The position numbers were made by a program, and so were the translations under genes. Below, piece after piece: positions 9,873 through 20,989 of a DNA stretch of 64,000 bases. The stretch covers positions 5,065,316-5,129,315 of the forward strand of contig QVOM02000053.1 of assembly GCA_003586115.2 (NCBI GenBank), read 5' to 3'. The stretch is from Salvator merianae (Eukaryota; Chordata; Lepidosauria; Squamata; Teiidae). Each line of letters starts with the position of its first letter. Position 1 is the first letter of the stretch. The notes under the pieces are model-generated. The model saw only the letters and a list, made by a program, of their open reading frames with translations, did not search any database and was not told the origin of the DNA.

Positions 9873-10934
9873 TGAATGTTCAACAAATCATCAATGAAAT
9901 CTGGCAATAATATCTGCAGGAACACTAAGTGTTCATACAGTGACCCCAGTTGCAAGGAAAAAAAAAAGTCAGGACAGAGATATCCTCAGGAACAAGGCAC
10001 TTACTACAGCTATATTCAGTATTATATTGTAGAACTGCCAACTCTCAGAACATTCTGCTGTACACGAGGAAGAAGCAAATACCATAGGTGTATTCAATCC
10101 TCACAAAATGTCATTTTGTCATGAGTAATTTTGCTGCTATTATTACTCTCTTTTTATTACTCTTCGTCTGTCTTTACCTGTGGCATATGTAACTTCAACA
10201 TGTCAGATAGCAAGGGCTTGACTAAAGTCGTAGTCAGTGTAAGATACACTCAGCTATTTTGAAAGAGAACTGTAGTTTCAGTTCATTGCATTAATGAACA
10301 TGATGGTCCTGCCATGGTAATACATTTTTGATCTTAAATATCCAATAATCTTTGTTTTCCTGTCTCTTGCTGAAAAGGTGGTCTGGTGATAAACCAATCT
10401 GTGAAATTTTCTGGACCAGTAATCCCATTTAAGCATCTAATTGTTATTAATCTGGTTCTCTTCAATTGGGCATTGATCTGTTTCAAGTAAATTAACTAAA
10501 TTAGAAACATAGTTAAGAACTTTCCAAAAGCACCTTTAAAATCTAGCTTGCAAACTCACTGTATTTTTGGAAATTGCTGCAATCCAACATTGAGAACTAT
10601 ATAATATATTGGAACAAAGTTTTAGCACTGGAAATTCATATAGTAGCTGGTATATAGTCAGTACTTCTTCTATTATATAACTTTGTCAGAGAAAAAGAAG
10701 GAGGCTTAGTTTTCTGTAATGCCAAAATTTAGTTTAGGAGCTGGGCTAGTATGTGATGAAACTTTATGTCACAATAAATGAGGTGTTTAATTTTCTGGAT
10801 CGTATTGTCATGCACCATCCAAATGCTGCTTTCGATTTCCCCCAAATTAATTTTTCTATAATTAATTATATATAACTAATTTGAAACTAATTCTACAGTT
10901 AATTTGAAGTGGATTATCTGAGCAAAATATAGCT
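9873..10934. other. Intergenic stretch, no gene seen
   Basis: AT-rich DNA with no recognised gene. The 82-codon ORF at 9876-10124 shows no motif. Confidence 0.5.
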
Positions 10935-11098
10935 CCTTTTTGCATCTAAGGCAGGCAGGATGCCTCTAAAGGCCAGTTGTGGGGAATCAAGAGCAGGAGA
11001 AGGTTTTGCCTTTGTCTTCTGCTTGAGGATGCCCTGAAACAATAGGATGGTGTTCTAGACAGGCTGTGGCCTGATCCAGCAGAACTACTCTTTTCTTA
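10935..11098 (+). mobile_element. LINE 3' end (L2/CR1-like)
   Basis: Contains 'ggagaaggttttgccttt', 'gcctgatccagcagaact' and a final 'cttttcttatctt', colinear with 60-215 and 48440-48630. It ends exactly where an oppositely oriented LINE reverse-transcriptase scrap begins. Confidence 0.6.
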
Positions 11099-11350
11099 TC
11101 TTCTAATTATAGTATACAACTTAAGTAAAAATAACTGCCTATCAGTCAAACATTCATTCAGTTTCTTCCTGGCTCTTGCCCAAGGCACAGAGTCAATAGA
11201 AGCTTTCAAGTCAATAAAGGTTACAAAGAACGTGCTTCTATAGCAGCCTGTATATTCTTCAGCTAAATGCACTAACATAAGACAATAGTCTGGAGCTGAA
11301 AGGTGCCTGCCTGTTTATCAGATAGAAAAGAGATGTCCTCCAGATACATG
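11099..11350 (-). mobile_element. LINE reverse-transcriptase scrap (R4-like)
   Basis: The minus-strand ORF includes FFVTFIDLKASIDSVPW, which matches reverse-transcriptase motif A (F-x-D-L-x-x-A-F-D-S-V-P), followed by a KL...DRQLFLLKL stretch seen in R4/Dong-like and related LINEs. The catalytic Asp of FIDLK is present, but the copy is short and interrupted upstream. The clade assignment is tentative. Confidence 0.5.
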
Positions 11351-12335
11351 GTTAATTTGTGACATAAGTAGCAGGCATAAAGTTTATCAATTATGAAGTG
11401 TCTAATAGGATGAAATTGATTGGATCATCCATTTTACCTTTTTATACACAGAAATAACCATCCCATTCTCTCCTCAAGAATAATCCTAGTTATTTATCAT
11501 GTGAAGATGGCTGACAAAAGTGATGCTTTTTATGGGAATTGCATGAGATTTCCCAGATTATTGCTTTGACTTTGCTGTTTTGAACTAAAATATGTGCAAG
11601 TTTTTGTTTTGTTTTTTATTCCAGCAAAATATCTGTGCTGAACTAGGAGTGTCATGTGTTGTTATTCTTTAATTTCTGTCACAGTCATTGCATTAACTGT
11701 GTTGACTGCCTGGTAAAGTTTTTCGCTTCCCATTTGGCTCAGTTCAATTTGTATTCTGAAAGGAAGTGTTATCTGCTCTATTAAACCTTTGACTTTTTCT
11801 CTTTTGAAGAAAACATTGTGCATTCTATTGTGTCAAAACTGTAATTAGATCTGTTAATTAAGCAAAGAACAAACTTTTTCAGAAAGCCTTACGTATTCTA
11901 TGTTTATGATAAGTTTGCTTAGGTTGCTTCTGACCTCACTATGCCATTTTGTCCCAGCTCACTTATTGCTACATTCTAATTAGGCAGAATTGTAAATGTG
12001 AATGGGGGATTTCAGTTAACAAATACATACCAAATTGCACGCTGATTATGGTGTATTACATACTATGTATAACTCGCAGCATGATATCCACTTCATCCAT
12101 TATATTAAAAGATAGCTTCATTTCTCTCATCTAGAAGAAGCTACTATGAAAAGTACAGAATTTAAAGATAACACACTAAAATCCATCCAAAGACCTTTGC
12201 TCTTACCACAATTGGTCTTTTGTAAAACACACCCACCCACTCACACATCTCTGTATCTAACCTCTTCATAATAAACAATACTTAGGAATGAATGAATGTT
12301 GCTAGAATTGCTCAAAACACTAAACAAGCAAGCAA
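11351..12335. other. Intergenic stretch, no gene seen
   Basis: AT-rich DNA without a recognised feature. Confidence 0.5.
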
Positions 12336-12392
12336 AAAACCCAACCCAACCCAACCCAACCCAAACCAAACGAAACGAAACCAAACCCACCC
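12336..12392. repeat. (AACCC)n/(AAACC)n microsatellite
   Basis: Pentamer repeat, pure AACCC at first and then drifting to AAACC/AAACG units. It differs from the vertebrate telomere hexamer. Confidence 0.9.
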
Positions 12393-12655
12393 AATACCAG
12401 GATAGTTAGAAAATAACTTTGGGAACTACCAGATGTGGCAAATATGACAGACCTTGGTGACATCATGGCTGGACTGCCAGACCACCTTGATGATATGTTT
12501 GGGCTGTTGAAGTCTGTCAGCCACTAAAGCCGAACAGAAATAGTGCTTGGAAATCCAGCACATTTTTTACTTAGCTGGAGTATAAATGACTCAGCTAGTC
12601 TGACAATGTCCTTTGGCAGGAAATTGAAAAGAACTTCTGGAAGTTCCCCACATAC

Positions 12656-12672
12656 AAGAAAGAAAGAAAGAG

Positions 12673-12707
<35 letters not shown>

Positions 12708-12722
12708 GTGAAAGTGAAAGTG
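12656..12722. repeat. (GAAA)n microsatellite
   Basis: About 67 bases of AAAG/GAAA tetramers with a few interruptions. Confidence 0.95.
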
Positions 12723-12726
12723 ATGC

Positions 12727-13107
12727 ATGGATGTACAGTATGCTCCAGGAAGTTCCTTCCAACATTATGCTGAAGGCCTTTGTCAGTTTAAATACTGGGG
12801 GAGCCCTGTGTGTATCTGGATAGCCACACCAAGGGGCAAAAGTTGTCTTCTCATTTGTATTCAGTTTTCTCCTTGCGGTTTGGAGGCACCCTTTGATACT
12901 CCTTCTTTACTGTGTGGGCCTCCTAGCTGTGATTCTATTGATTTGTTTTCTTTTGTGTGGAAGGATTTTCCTGTTGCTGCTACTGGTTTTCCTGATTGCT
13001 CAACTACAGATCCTACCTTAGGTCCGACAGTTCTCTGTTCTGAAGGACTGTCAGCAGACTGTCTTCTTCTTGAAGGAGCCCTCTGTATAAAGAGATGTCA
13101 AGTTTAG
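12727..13107 (+). other. Unclassified 126-codon ORF
   Basis: An open frame from an ATG next to the GAAA tract. The peptide is rich in Cys, Leu, Ser and Pro, with a stretch of DCSTTDPTLGPTVLCSEGLS. I recognise no domain. No splice sites or poly(A) signal make a gene model convincing. It may be a chance ORF or a decayed transposon piece. Confidence 0.15.
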
Positions 13108-13640
13108 TTTAAAGAGGAAGAGCATTTGAAGCTGTTGCCCAGTATTGAGCATCAGCAGCCATCCAGGTGGGACCTTTCTTTCAGTCTCCTTCTAATTGAG
13201 ATCTGTAAGTTTTTTAGTACTGCTCCTGCAGCGTGATATCTGCACTGCCCATAAATTCTGTTAGCAAATGATATGAGGATAATAGTGCAACTAATTTCCC
13301 TCAGCTCTTCCAGCTTGTTTGCTATTTACTTTTCCACAGATAGAAATGAAACTGATGAAAGGAAATGAGCAAATTTCAAACACTGATTTGAGAACACTCA
13401 GCTGACAGGAAACTGCCAGTTGAAGAACATGTTAGATTGAAAAAAAATGAAGACGAGAGGCTAGAGTGAATCGACTCATTTGCATCTCCCTTGCAGGCAG
13501 CAATCAAAGCGTGATACCTTGACTGCAATCAGTCACCACCCCAGCCCTACACACAATAGGTTGCCTGGAGACTTTCTTTGCAGTGATACAGAACTTTTAA
13601 AGCAGATATGAATAATTCACTATCACAAATTTGATCAAAT
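13108..13640. other. Intergenic stretch, no gene seen
   Basis: Nothing recognised. Confidence 0.45.
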
Positions 13641-13957
13641 ATTTTCAATTCAGAGATATTCACATTGAAACGAAAATTGGTTTCTCGCATTTCCAAAACT
13701 TAGATCAAATTGAACTGGTCCCTTGATTGTGAAAATGAACAATTTGAGTGAACATTCAGTTTTCATTGTGTTCTTGACAATAAAACAGATTTTTTTAAAT
13801 GGAAAAAATGGTGTTTTTCTATGCAAAAAATCATAAAAATGAATGCAAAATAAATAAATAAATTCATTAAACAGTTCAGTGCTGAAACAAACAAATGGGT
13901 TTTTTGCTTTGATGGTGAAACAAACATGAAAATTTGCTTGTGCACATCCCTAGAAGA
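13641..13957 (-). mobile_element. hAT-type MITE candidate
   Basis: Read on the minus strand it begins TAGGGATGTGCACAAGCAAA (about 13953 downward), close to the CAGGGATGTGCAC ends of reptile hAT MITEs, followed by an interior with 'gttt/aaac' words. An AAAT run lies inside (about 13848-13864). The far end is unclear. Confidence 0.35.
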
Positions 13958-15486
13958 TACTTCTAGCCTAGCAGGTTAACGTTACATGTGGAGCAAAGGA
14001 ATACAACAGAATACCATAATGCAATATAATATAAAAAAGAATAGATGTGGTAGTAACCTTACAGCAATGACCAAGTGGGAATATATTCAGAAACATATGG
14101 CAGAGACATAGAAATTGACATAATCTATACATAAGAAGAATCTCAACAATAATGATTCATCAGCATCCTAGATTCTATTTACATTATAGGCTACACTGCA
14201 GTATGGCTCTTGTATAGCTCCTGACTGATTTCACATCAGCCAAGCATATAAATGCCTTTGCTTTGGTGTTTCACAGCTTTTGCAGCTCTTTGGTTGTGCT
14301 GTCCAGCAGTGAACACTGTGCCAAAAAGTGTGTAGTAAAAATGACTGCCAGGTTGCTAAAATGCCACAGTTAAGCTATACAGAATTGAAAAGTGAATAAA
14401 ATATAGTCTGGTTTTGCACCCTGTCCTGGGGTACAATTATGCACTGCATATACAGTGCTGTACTGTTAGTAGTTTAGAATGTTTTTCTTAACTTATCAAA
14501 TAGTTTGAATTTTGCTTAAATTTTGTAACTAGTTAATTAACTGCAGGAAACAAAGCAAAACAAAAACTATTGCTAGCCAAACCTATATCACACCTAGTCA
14601 GAATGTTTTAGAGGATTGGGGGTATCCACAGTAGGTTGAAGATGATTTGGGAATATGTAAAATGGCTTGGTGGACTTTTGTATCATGGTTTGATTTATCA
14701 AAGAATGGGGCTTAATCTATTCTAGAGAGAGTGAAATTGTTGATGTGCATTTCATTTTGAGTGGATTCCAGGAATCCAAATTGATTAGAATTTGAGAATG
14801 ACTGCTTGTCTGGATTTTTATTAGCCCATATTCAAGCCATGACTATCTGATGAAACCTAGCTCTGGTCTTGAATCAATTCATGAAACTGAACATAAATCA
14901 CCACTCTCATCAGCAGTTGTGTTAGCCTCATATGTGGGCAGGTGGTGCCCATATTAAAAGCTCCAGGCCAGATAGGATTTAACTCCAGAAAGAAAATGTC
15001 CAATCCATATATAATTTAATATTTTGTATCCTAATATGAAAGAGGAACACCCTTATTTTCTGTAGTAAAAGCCATTTGTTGAAATTGATAGAAGACCAAA
15101 TTTTCTACAGATCTTCTTTCTACTGTTAGAATAAGTGCAAACTCTATTAAGAACAACTAAACAGGGATTTCCTGTATCACCCCTATTATTTGTTCTGGCT
15201 CTTGAGTCTGCTGCCTTTAGTTAGCATGCTGAGAGATTGGCTGAGCATGCTGAAGACTTCCTTAACGGGAAAAGAATGCTCCTTTTGAATTTATATGTAC
15301 CAGACCTGATTTTTCATGATAAATGATCCTGACATAAACAGAGTCATACCGACTGTATTATCAATTTAATTCCTTACATATGACTACTACCCTTAAAGTT
15401 AATTTAAATAGATTGGACGCAATTCAGTTAAACATAAGAAGAAACAGATTCAGGATCTGCTCCAAATACTTTAAGTACATTTGAAT
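13958..15486. other. Intergenic stretch, no gene seen
   Basis: AT-rich DNA with no recognised gene. Confidence 0.5.
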
Positions 15487-15940
15487 CTTAGAGCCTGTTT
15501 GCATTTTGTTTCTAGTGAGTGTCTGGACGCTCACTAGAAAAGTGTGTCTGTACTGTGTGGAGGCCCAAGCAACTGGGAGTGTCTGCATATGCTCCTGAAT
15601 ACTACCAGTGATTTAGCTGCCCACAGCTTGACTGGGAGCAGCTGGCAGCTCTTGGTCAGCAGTGTTCACACCTACTTCCGGGTATGAATGCTGCAGGCTG
15701 CAATGTGGCATGGCTGTGGCTATGCAGTTGTGTGCTGTGTCCCCAGTTGCTATAGCAGTGGTTGGACATTTCCATGGCCACTGTCATGGTGGGTGGGCAA
15801 ACATCCACACTGTTAGTGCTGGAAGCCTGGTTTGGGGTTGTTCCAGCCCTTGCAGTGAGGATGGCCATTGCATTGCTAGGCTGTTCCAGTGTCGAATAGT
15901 ATAATTATACCATTCTATGCTGGTAAGTGTGAACAGGCCC
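15487..15940 (+). mobile_element. MITE family A, copy A2 (near full length)
   Basis: The left end 'gagcctgtttgcatttt' follows TTA and the right end 'agtgtgaacaggccc' is followed by TTA, so a 3-bp TTA target duplication fits, as in PIF/Harbinger elements. A perfect 11-bp stem lies at 15509-15519 with 15530-15540. The interior shares blocks with A1 (inverted), A3, A4 and A5. No transposase. Length is about 454 bp. The superfamily is inferred from the ends and duplication only. Confidence 0.65.
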
Positions 15941-15943
15941 TTA

Positions 15944-16091
15944 GCTCTTTCTGCACTGGGCCTTATTCCAGATTATAACCCAAAATAGGGGCCTGCCATC
16001 CACATGCTAGTACAGACTACAGCAGGCCTCAGGTGGAGTCTGCCACTGTACTAGCAAGTGGATGGCATGCCCTATTCTGGGTTATAATCTG
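15944..16091 (+). mobile_element. MITE family B, copy B2
   Basis: Begins 'ctctttctgcactgggcc', contains 'ttataacccaaaatagggg' and, inverted near the other end, 'ccctattctgggttataat', so it is a long imperfect palindrome. The last 20 or so bases of the right end are missing. It starts directly after the TTA at the right end of A2. Confidence 0.65.
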
Positions 16092-16139
16092 GTTATGAAA
16101 TAGATATTATGTTTTATATAGATAGTTATATAGATAGTG

Positions 16140-16432
16140 GGATATGATACCACAGAGACAAATGAAAAGCCACTGCAGAAGACCATCCCAAGTTACAATG
16201 CATCTGGCCTTGAAGATCAATCAACATTGCTGCATTAGAAGTCATTGGCAGGATCTATACTGGGCTACTGGATCAAACCAACAGCCCTTGGGAAGCACTG
16301 CATCTACACTGCATCTCGTCTGGTAGAGCACCACATCTGCATGTGACATGGCGCTAGAAGAGACCCTGGTGAGGAAATCCCACTGGCATGTGCTCCAATA
16401 GGAGACACTTTGGAAATAAATAAATTGATTGA
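16140..16432 (+). mobile_element. LINE-like 3' region with A/T-rich tail
   Basis: The segment ends 'aaataaataaattgattga', a tail type seen at the 3' ends of some reptile LINEs, and carries 'gaagcactgcatctacact', a phrase I recall from repeated reptile sequence. No reverse-transcriptase motif is present here. Family uncertain. Confidence 0.3.
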
Positions 16433-17500
16433 TATTACCAATATAGTAGTGACATCATCAATATGTTATACTTCTATACGCTGATAGTTTTATTTTGCTG
16501 TACAATTAAAATTAAAATTTGCCTTTTTTATATTTTTATGCCTTTTTATGTTTTTATGAAAAAAGACATATGACTATTATCAATAATGCCTTCTTTTTAT
16601 TGGTAAAATATTCTGTTTGTTGGGAATTGTATCCCGACAGTACTTGGTGAGACTCAGTTTGCACTTTATTACTAAATTTCAAATAAAATAAATTATAATA
16701 TAAACCAAAAATTCTAGTAAGCCATTTAAATGTGTTTTTAACTATACATACAGTAGTATCATAAAAATGTGATCATTGCTGAAATGACTAATAATACAAA
16801 TGTCAGGCATTTTTTTTGAGAACACTAGAGGGCTCTATACTCCTTGTTATTATTTCCTCCACCCCCCCCATCTTTCTTTCTTTTGCTTTAATTTCAATTT
16901 TCAATTTGGATTCTTTCTTCCATTTACTTATTTGACAATTTACCTAAGTTAACTTAACATTAGTAACCAACTCCCATCTATTAAATTAATTGCTTGATTT
17001 GCCAATTAGTTCCAAATATGTCTCACTATAGAGAAGCAAATGAGTCTTATTTTCTTCTTTTTAAAAAGAACACTTTTTAAAAAAAAGTTTTGGAGGACAG
17101 TTTCCTCAGTGTGAATTGGTGCTGAGCAAATTTAATGTAGTGAAAAATCCTGGGTAAATAGAATCTTACTAAAAGTAAATGAATCACCCAAGCTGTGGAT
17201 TTATGTGGTGGTTGTAGTGAAGTGGGAAAATGGCAAGTGATATGCAGTGCCACATTTTTATTTACAGTACAACAAAGAGCAAGTAACAATCACCATATTG
17301 CTCCACCTACAATATGTAATTATGCTAAAATCATTAGATCAGACACACTTTTTTAGTGTGTATCATGTTTTAAATAATATTTTGTTTTTTTTCTGGCTCA
17401 CACCCTAACAATGCACTTAACTGCCACTTTGTTCTATATTTATTTAGTTAGTTCTACTTGACTGGGCTAATATGCTTAACCATGTTCATTTTTCACTCAT
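16433..17500. other. Intergenic stretch, no gene seen
   Basis: AT-rich DNA without a recognised feature. Confidence 0.5.
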
Positions 17501-17655
17501 TAGATATAGATAAGTAGGTTGATAGGCAGGTAGATAGAAAGAGACACAGATAAACATAGGCTTAATCATAGATATAGACAGGTAGGTAGGTAGATAGAAT
17601 GTGACAGAGACAGACAGACAGACAGACATAGGCATAGGTATAGATATAGACATCC
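17501..17655. repeat. GATA/GACA microsatellite, interrupted
   Basis: Mixed TAGA, TAGG and CAGA tetramers with interruptions; a pure CAGA run lies at about 17608-17626. Confidence 0.85.
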
Positions 17656-17689
17656 CAAGGAGCTCTGGTTGTGTGTCCCTTTCACAGAT

Positions 17690-18075
17690 ACAAAATAATC
17701 ATTCTCAGAGCAACTGGCAGTTTGGGTTGGATGAGGTGGGAGGCTATGGAGTTTCCTGTAGCCATCCTAGTCTGCCATGGCTGCCTGACCAATCACATCG
17801 TTTTAAACCCAGGACAGCAGCAGCCAATGGGAGGCAAGGAAGGAAGAGCTGTTAGGTAGAAAGTTTTTAGCCACTTATAGCCCTTTAAAGTTTTTAGCCA
17901 CTTATAGCCATTTCTAGCCCCATAATGAGGAAGAGCTGTTAGGTAGAAAGTTTTTAGCCACTTATTTTTAAAACTATGTGATGCAGGGTTTTTTCTGCAT
18001 TCACAGATGGGGCAATCTTTTATAAATAGGTGCCTCAAAACCCCCCTGTATGATTGCACTCCTAGATAGCATATC
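17690..18075 (+). repeat. Dispersed family C, copy C2, with internal tandem duplication
   Basis: Same ordered words as C1 and C3. Inside it an 87-base unit starting at 17841 begins again at 17928 ('aggaagagctgttaggtaga' in both), and a shorter 27-base step repeats 'aagtttttagccacttatag' at 17861 and 17888. No coding potential. Confidence 0.65.
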
Positions 18076-18499
18076 ACAATCAGTTGACATCTGGCAAACA
18101 ATAAATAGCAAGACCCATACTGGTCCTGATATTAATTTGACCATTCTTTAGATTGATTAATGAAACAGAACAAGAAATGTATTTTTGGACATGAAATTCA
18201 GGTGCCTTGACCAGGTCATCCGGCAGCCTTTACAAAACTCCTTCTATGCTCTTTTCTATTGGCCTAGGCCAGCAGCCCTCTGTTGATCCCGCCTTTGAGT
18301 CTTCATTTGCAGCCAACACTAAAAGATCTATAATAGAAAGTTAAAATTTTACAGGTGATCAGGGTCTAGGTTAGGATGATTCCCATCGAACACTTAATGG
18401 AATTCATACATGTTCTTAGGAACAAAGGTTTATCTGCAGGGATTGTGAAAGGCAATTGTAGGATCCAACAAGATTTCACATTTTCCTTTCACCATCAGA
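18076..18499. other. Intergenic stretch, no gene seen
   Basis: Nothing recognised. Confidence 0.4.
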
Positions 18500-18754
18500 A
18501 AAAGAAGAAGAGAAGAAGAGTTGGTTTTCTATACCCCGTTTTTTTCACCCGAAGGAACTCAACGCAGCTCACAAACCTTCTGTTCTTCTCCCCACAACAG
18601 ACACCTTGTGAGGTAGGTGGGGCTGTGAGAACTCAGAACAGAGCTATGACGAGCCCAAGGTCACCCAGGTGGCCTCATGCAGAGTGCAGACTCGAACCGG
18701 GAGAGTTCCAGATAAGAGTCTGACACACTAACCACAAGGCCAAACTGGCTCACA
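18500..18754 (-). mobile_element. tRNA-derived SINE with CORE/MIR-like body
   Basis: On the minus strand: an A-box-like TGTGGTTAGTGTGTCAGACT, a B-box GGTTCGAGTC, then a MIR-like body ('ggtgaccttgggctc', 'cccacctacctcacaaggtg'), then the tail 'cggggtatagaaaaccaact' and a (TTC)-rich end. The tail is the same as in the SINE at 56641-56925, although the heads differ. ORFs across it are repeat shadows. Confidence 0.75.
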
Positions 18755-19509
18755 CAAGGTCAAATTGGAAGGTAGCCTCAGGGCTATCTTTGAAGAGGTA
18801 TTAGTGTTGGCCATGATTATTCTTGCCTTTAAGACCTTTAGTAGTTGAAATAAAGGGCTGTCAAAATTCTAGGGCATCTCCTGCATTTCTGTTCAAGGTC
18901 CAGTGACAGTTTCCAATAACAAGCTTAACAAGTAGTACTGAGTTTCTTATTTATACTTTTTACTGTTTATTTCTGGGAGGAGAAATGAAATTAGACCTTA
19001 GTGGCTTAGGCGAACTGAAATAAAGCAGCTAGCACAAGTCTGGAAAGCATGTAAAGTAAGGATTTTATAAGCACTGTGAAAGATCTAGAAGCAAAGCTTT
19101 TAATTTACTCTGTTTTGGGGACAGTTTAAGGAGATGCAGCAGATGGAAATTTGTTGCTTTGAAAAAGAACAGGAGATAAAATCTGGGGAAAATTAGATGT
19201 TCTTTTTAAAATTTGTCTTTAGAGTCTTATGAAAAGGCTCTTCAAGAAGTTGGTGGTAAGAAAAATATCTTGGAACGACCTCCTTAATTCTGTGCGGGTA
19301 ACACAGAGTCACATTATGGTTTCTCAGTTACAATAAAATTATCAAATTACCATAACCCAGAACAGGGATGTGCTTGTTCATAACACATCCTGGATCTTTT
19401 ATTCATAACTCTGGATGCAAATTTTAAATTTTTCCATCTTTGGATTATGCTGAAAGAAAACAAATAATAATAAAAAAAGGAGATCTAGGTCACTTAATAT
19501 GACAGAATA
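18755..19509. other. Intergenic stretch, no gene seen
   Basis: AT-rich DNA. A 'cagggatgtgc' word at about 19364 may be the worn end of a hAT MITE. Confidence 0.4.
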
Positions 19510-20130
19510 GCCCTGTTCACACTTTGGGCCTTTCTGCACTTGGCTTTATTCTGGACTATATCCCAGAATAGGGACCTGCTATCCACACGCGAGTGCAGAT
19601 TATAGCAGGCCCCAGGTCAGGTCTACCATTGTTCACAGCAGCATGCAGATGGCAGATCCCTATTCCAAGATATAATCTGGAATAAGGCCAAGTGCAGAAA
19701 GGGCCTTTGTGAGAGGAACATTCCTGTCCACTCACTAGTAAGGTGCATTTGCACCCGCAAATGGAGTCAGCTGCCTTGAAGCTCACTGAAGCCCACCTGA
19801 TGCTCATCTGAAGCTGAGTAGGACTGGTGAACTACATTGCAGTTTGGAAGCTGACTTGTGCAAACAAGTGTAGATCAGGGGAGCTGCATTCGCACTACTT
19901 CCGGGTTTGAAACAGTGGCAGGGAGTGGTTGGTGGGGCCACGCAGGCACCATCGGATGCTTTGCGATCTGGTTTGCACTTTCAACTTCAAAACCCTGGCT
20001 GCTGTTTCAAAGACAACTTTGAAAGGAGCTGCTCTGGCTTTGGAAACAGCTCCCTAACTATGCATTCCCATTCACACTGCTCCCTTGCTGGTCAGCTCAC
20101 AAACTGTTCCATTGCTGACAAGTGCAAATG
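19510..20130. mobile_element. MITE family A remnant (A8) hosting a B element
   Basis: The first bases 'gccctgttcacacttt' are an A-family end; it is cut at 19525 by B3 and sequence resumes at 19706. The remaining stretch to about 20130 has A-like words ('tgcatttgcaccc', 'ttcacactgctccc', 'gacaagtgcaaatgc') but the right end is unclear. Confidence 0.35.
19526..19705. mobile_element. MITE family B, complete copy B3
   Basis: About 180 bp, starting GGGCCTTTCTGCACTTGGC and ending with its near-perfect inverse GCCAAGTGCAGAAAGGGCC. Each side is flanked by TTT, a possible 3-bp target duplication. The interior is palindromic ('tatcccagaatagggacc' against 'ggcagatccctattccaag'). It is inserted 15 to 16 bases inside the end of an A element. 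Confidence 0.8.
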
Positions 20131-20890
20131 CTCATCACCATACCTGATCCTGGCCGGCCTGAACCCTGCTAATTAGTATGTTCTAATCTCACAAGTTCGA
20201 AGACACACTTACTGTGGGGCAGATAGCACAGCTGAATGTCTCTACATATGACTTGTATTAAATATTGAACCACAACATTTAGAGAACTGTGATAACTCAA
20301 AGAGCTACAGTATCTTAAAAATTGCAGCAGACATACCGTTTAATGGCACTAATAGGAGATGTTCCTTGTTTGTTTTCTGCTACCATTTTCATTTTCCATC
20401 TTACTTCAGATGACACTGAGATATTTTGGAAAGATTAAGTTGCAGTTTCCCATGCTGATCTGCACAGTGTTAAGTTGTGGGAGGGAAGTGCAGCACTGAA
20501 GATTCAGCAGCACTTTCAAGAATGATCTTGCAGCAATAAATGAACTGGAGACAAAGGGCTCAGTGGGCCCTCTTGAAAAGCTGCTTTCTTCCTTCAGCTG
20601 TTTCCACTGTTTAATGCAAGCACTTTAGTTAACAACTTTTATAAAGGACAACAGAGATGATAATCTTTATCTTGTTGGAACACAATAAAATTGCTTCTAT
20701 GTCAGTGCAGTAACCAGGTTCAAAAGAGCCCTTTTCTAGATGCTTTGAAATTGGTTGTGTTCATCTTCCGTGTGCATTTTTAGATGCAGAAGCTAGAAGA
20801 TAAGCTCAGTGCCTACTACCGACCAGAGATGGATGGTGCCTGCAAATCTGGAAGGCCAGAGCTATCCCCACTCAATCTAAACTCACCTTT
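20131..20890. other. Intergenic stretch, no gene seen
   Basis: Nothing recognised. Confidence 0.45.
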
Positions 20891-20919
20891 GCCTTCCTGT
20901 GATATGGATTAGAAGGCCT

Positions 20920-20954
20920 GGCTAATCTGGACTGTCTAATCTGGACTGTCTAAT
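20920..20954. repeat. Short tandem repeat of a 16-base unit
   Basis: The unit 'ctaatctggactgt' recurs two to three times at a 16-base step, in a stretch with worn B-like words ('gtgtagaaaggacc' near 20974-20987). It may be the decayed right end of a B element. Confidence 0.5.
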
Positions 20955-20989
20955 CTGGATCATAAGCAAGTAAGTGTAGAAAGGACCTA

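Noticed and set aside
12336..12392. Interstitial telomere repeat
   Set aside because: The unit is the pentamer AACCC, not the hexamer AACCCT.
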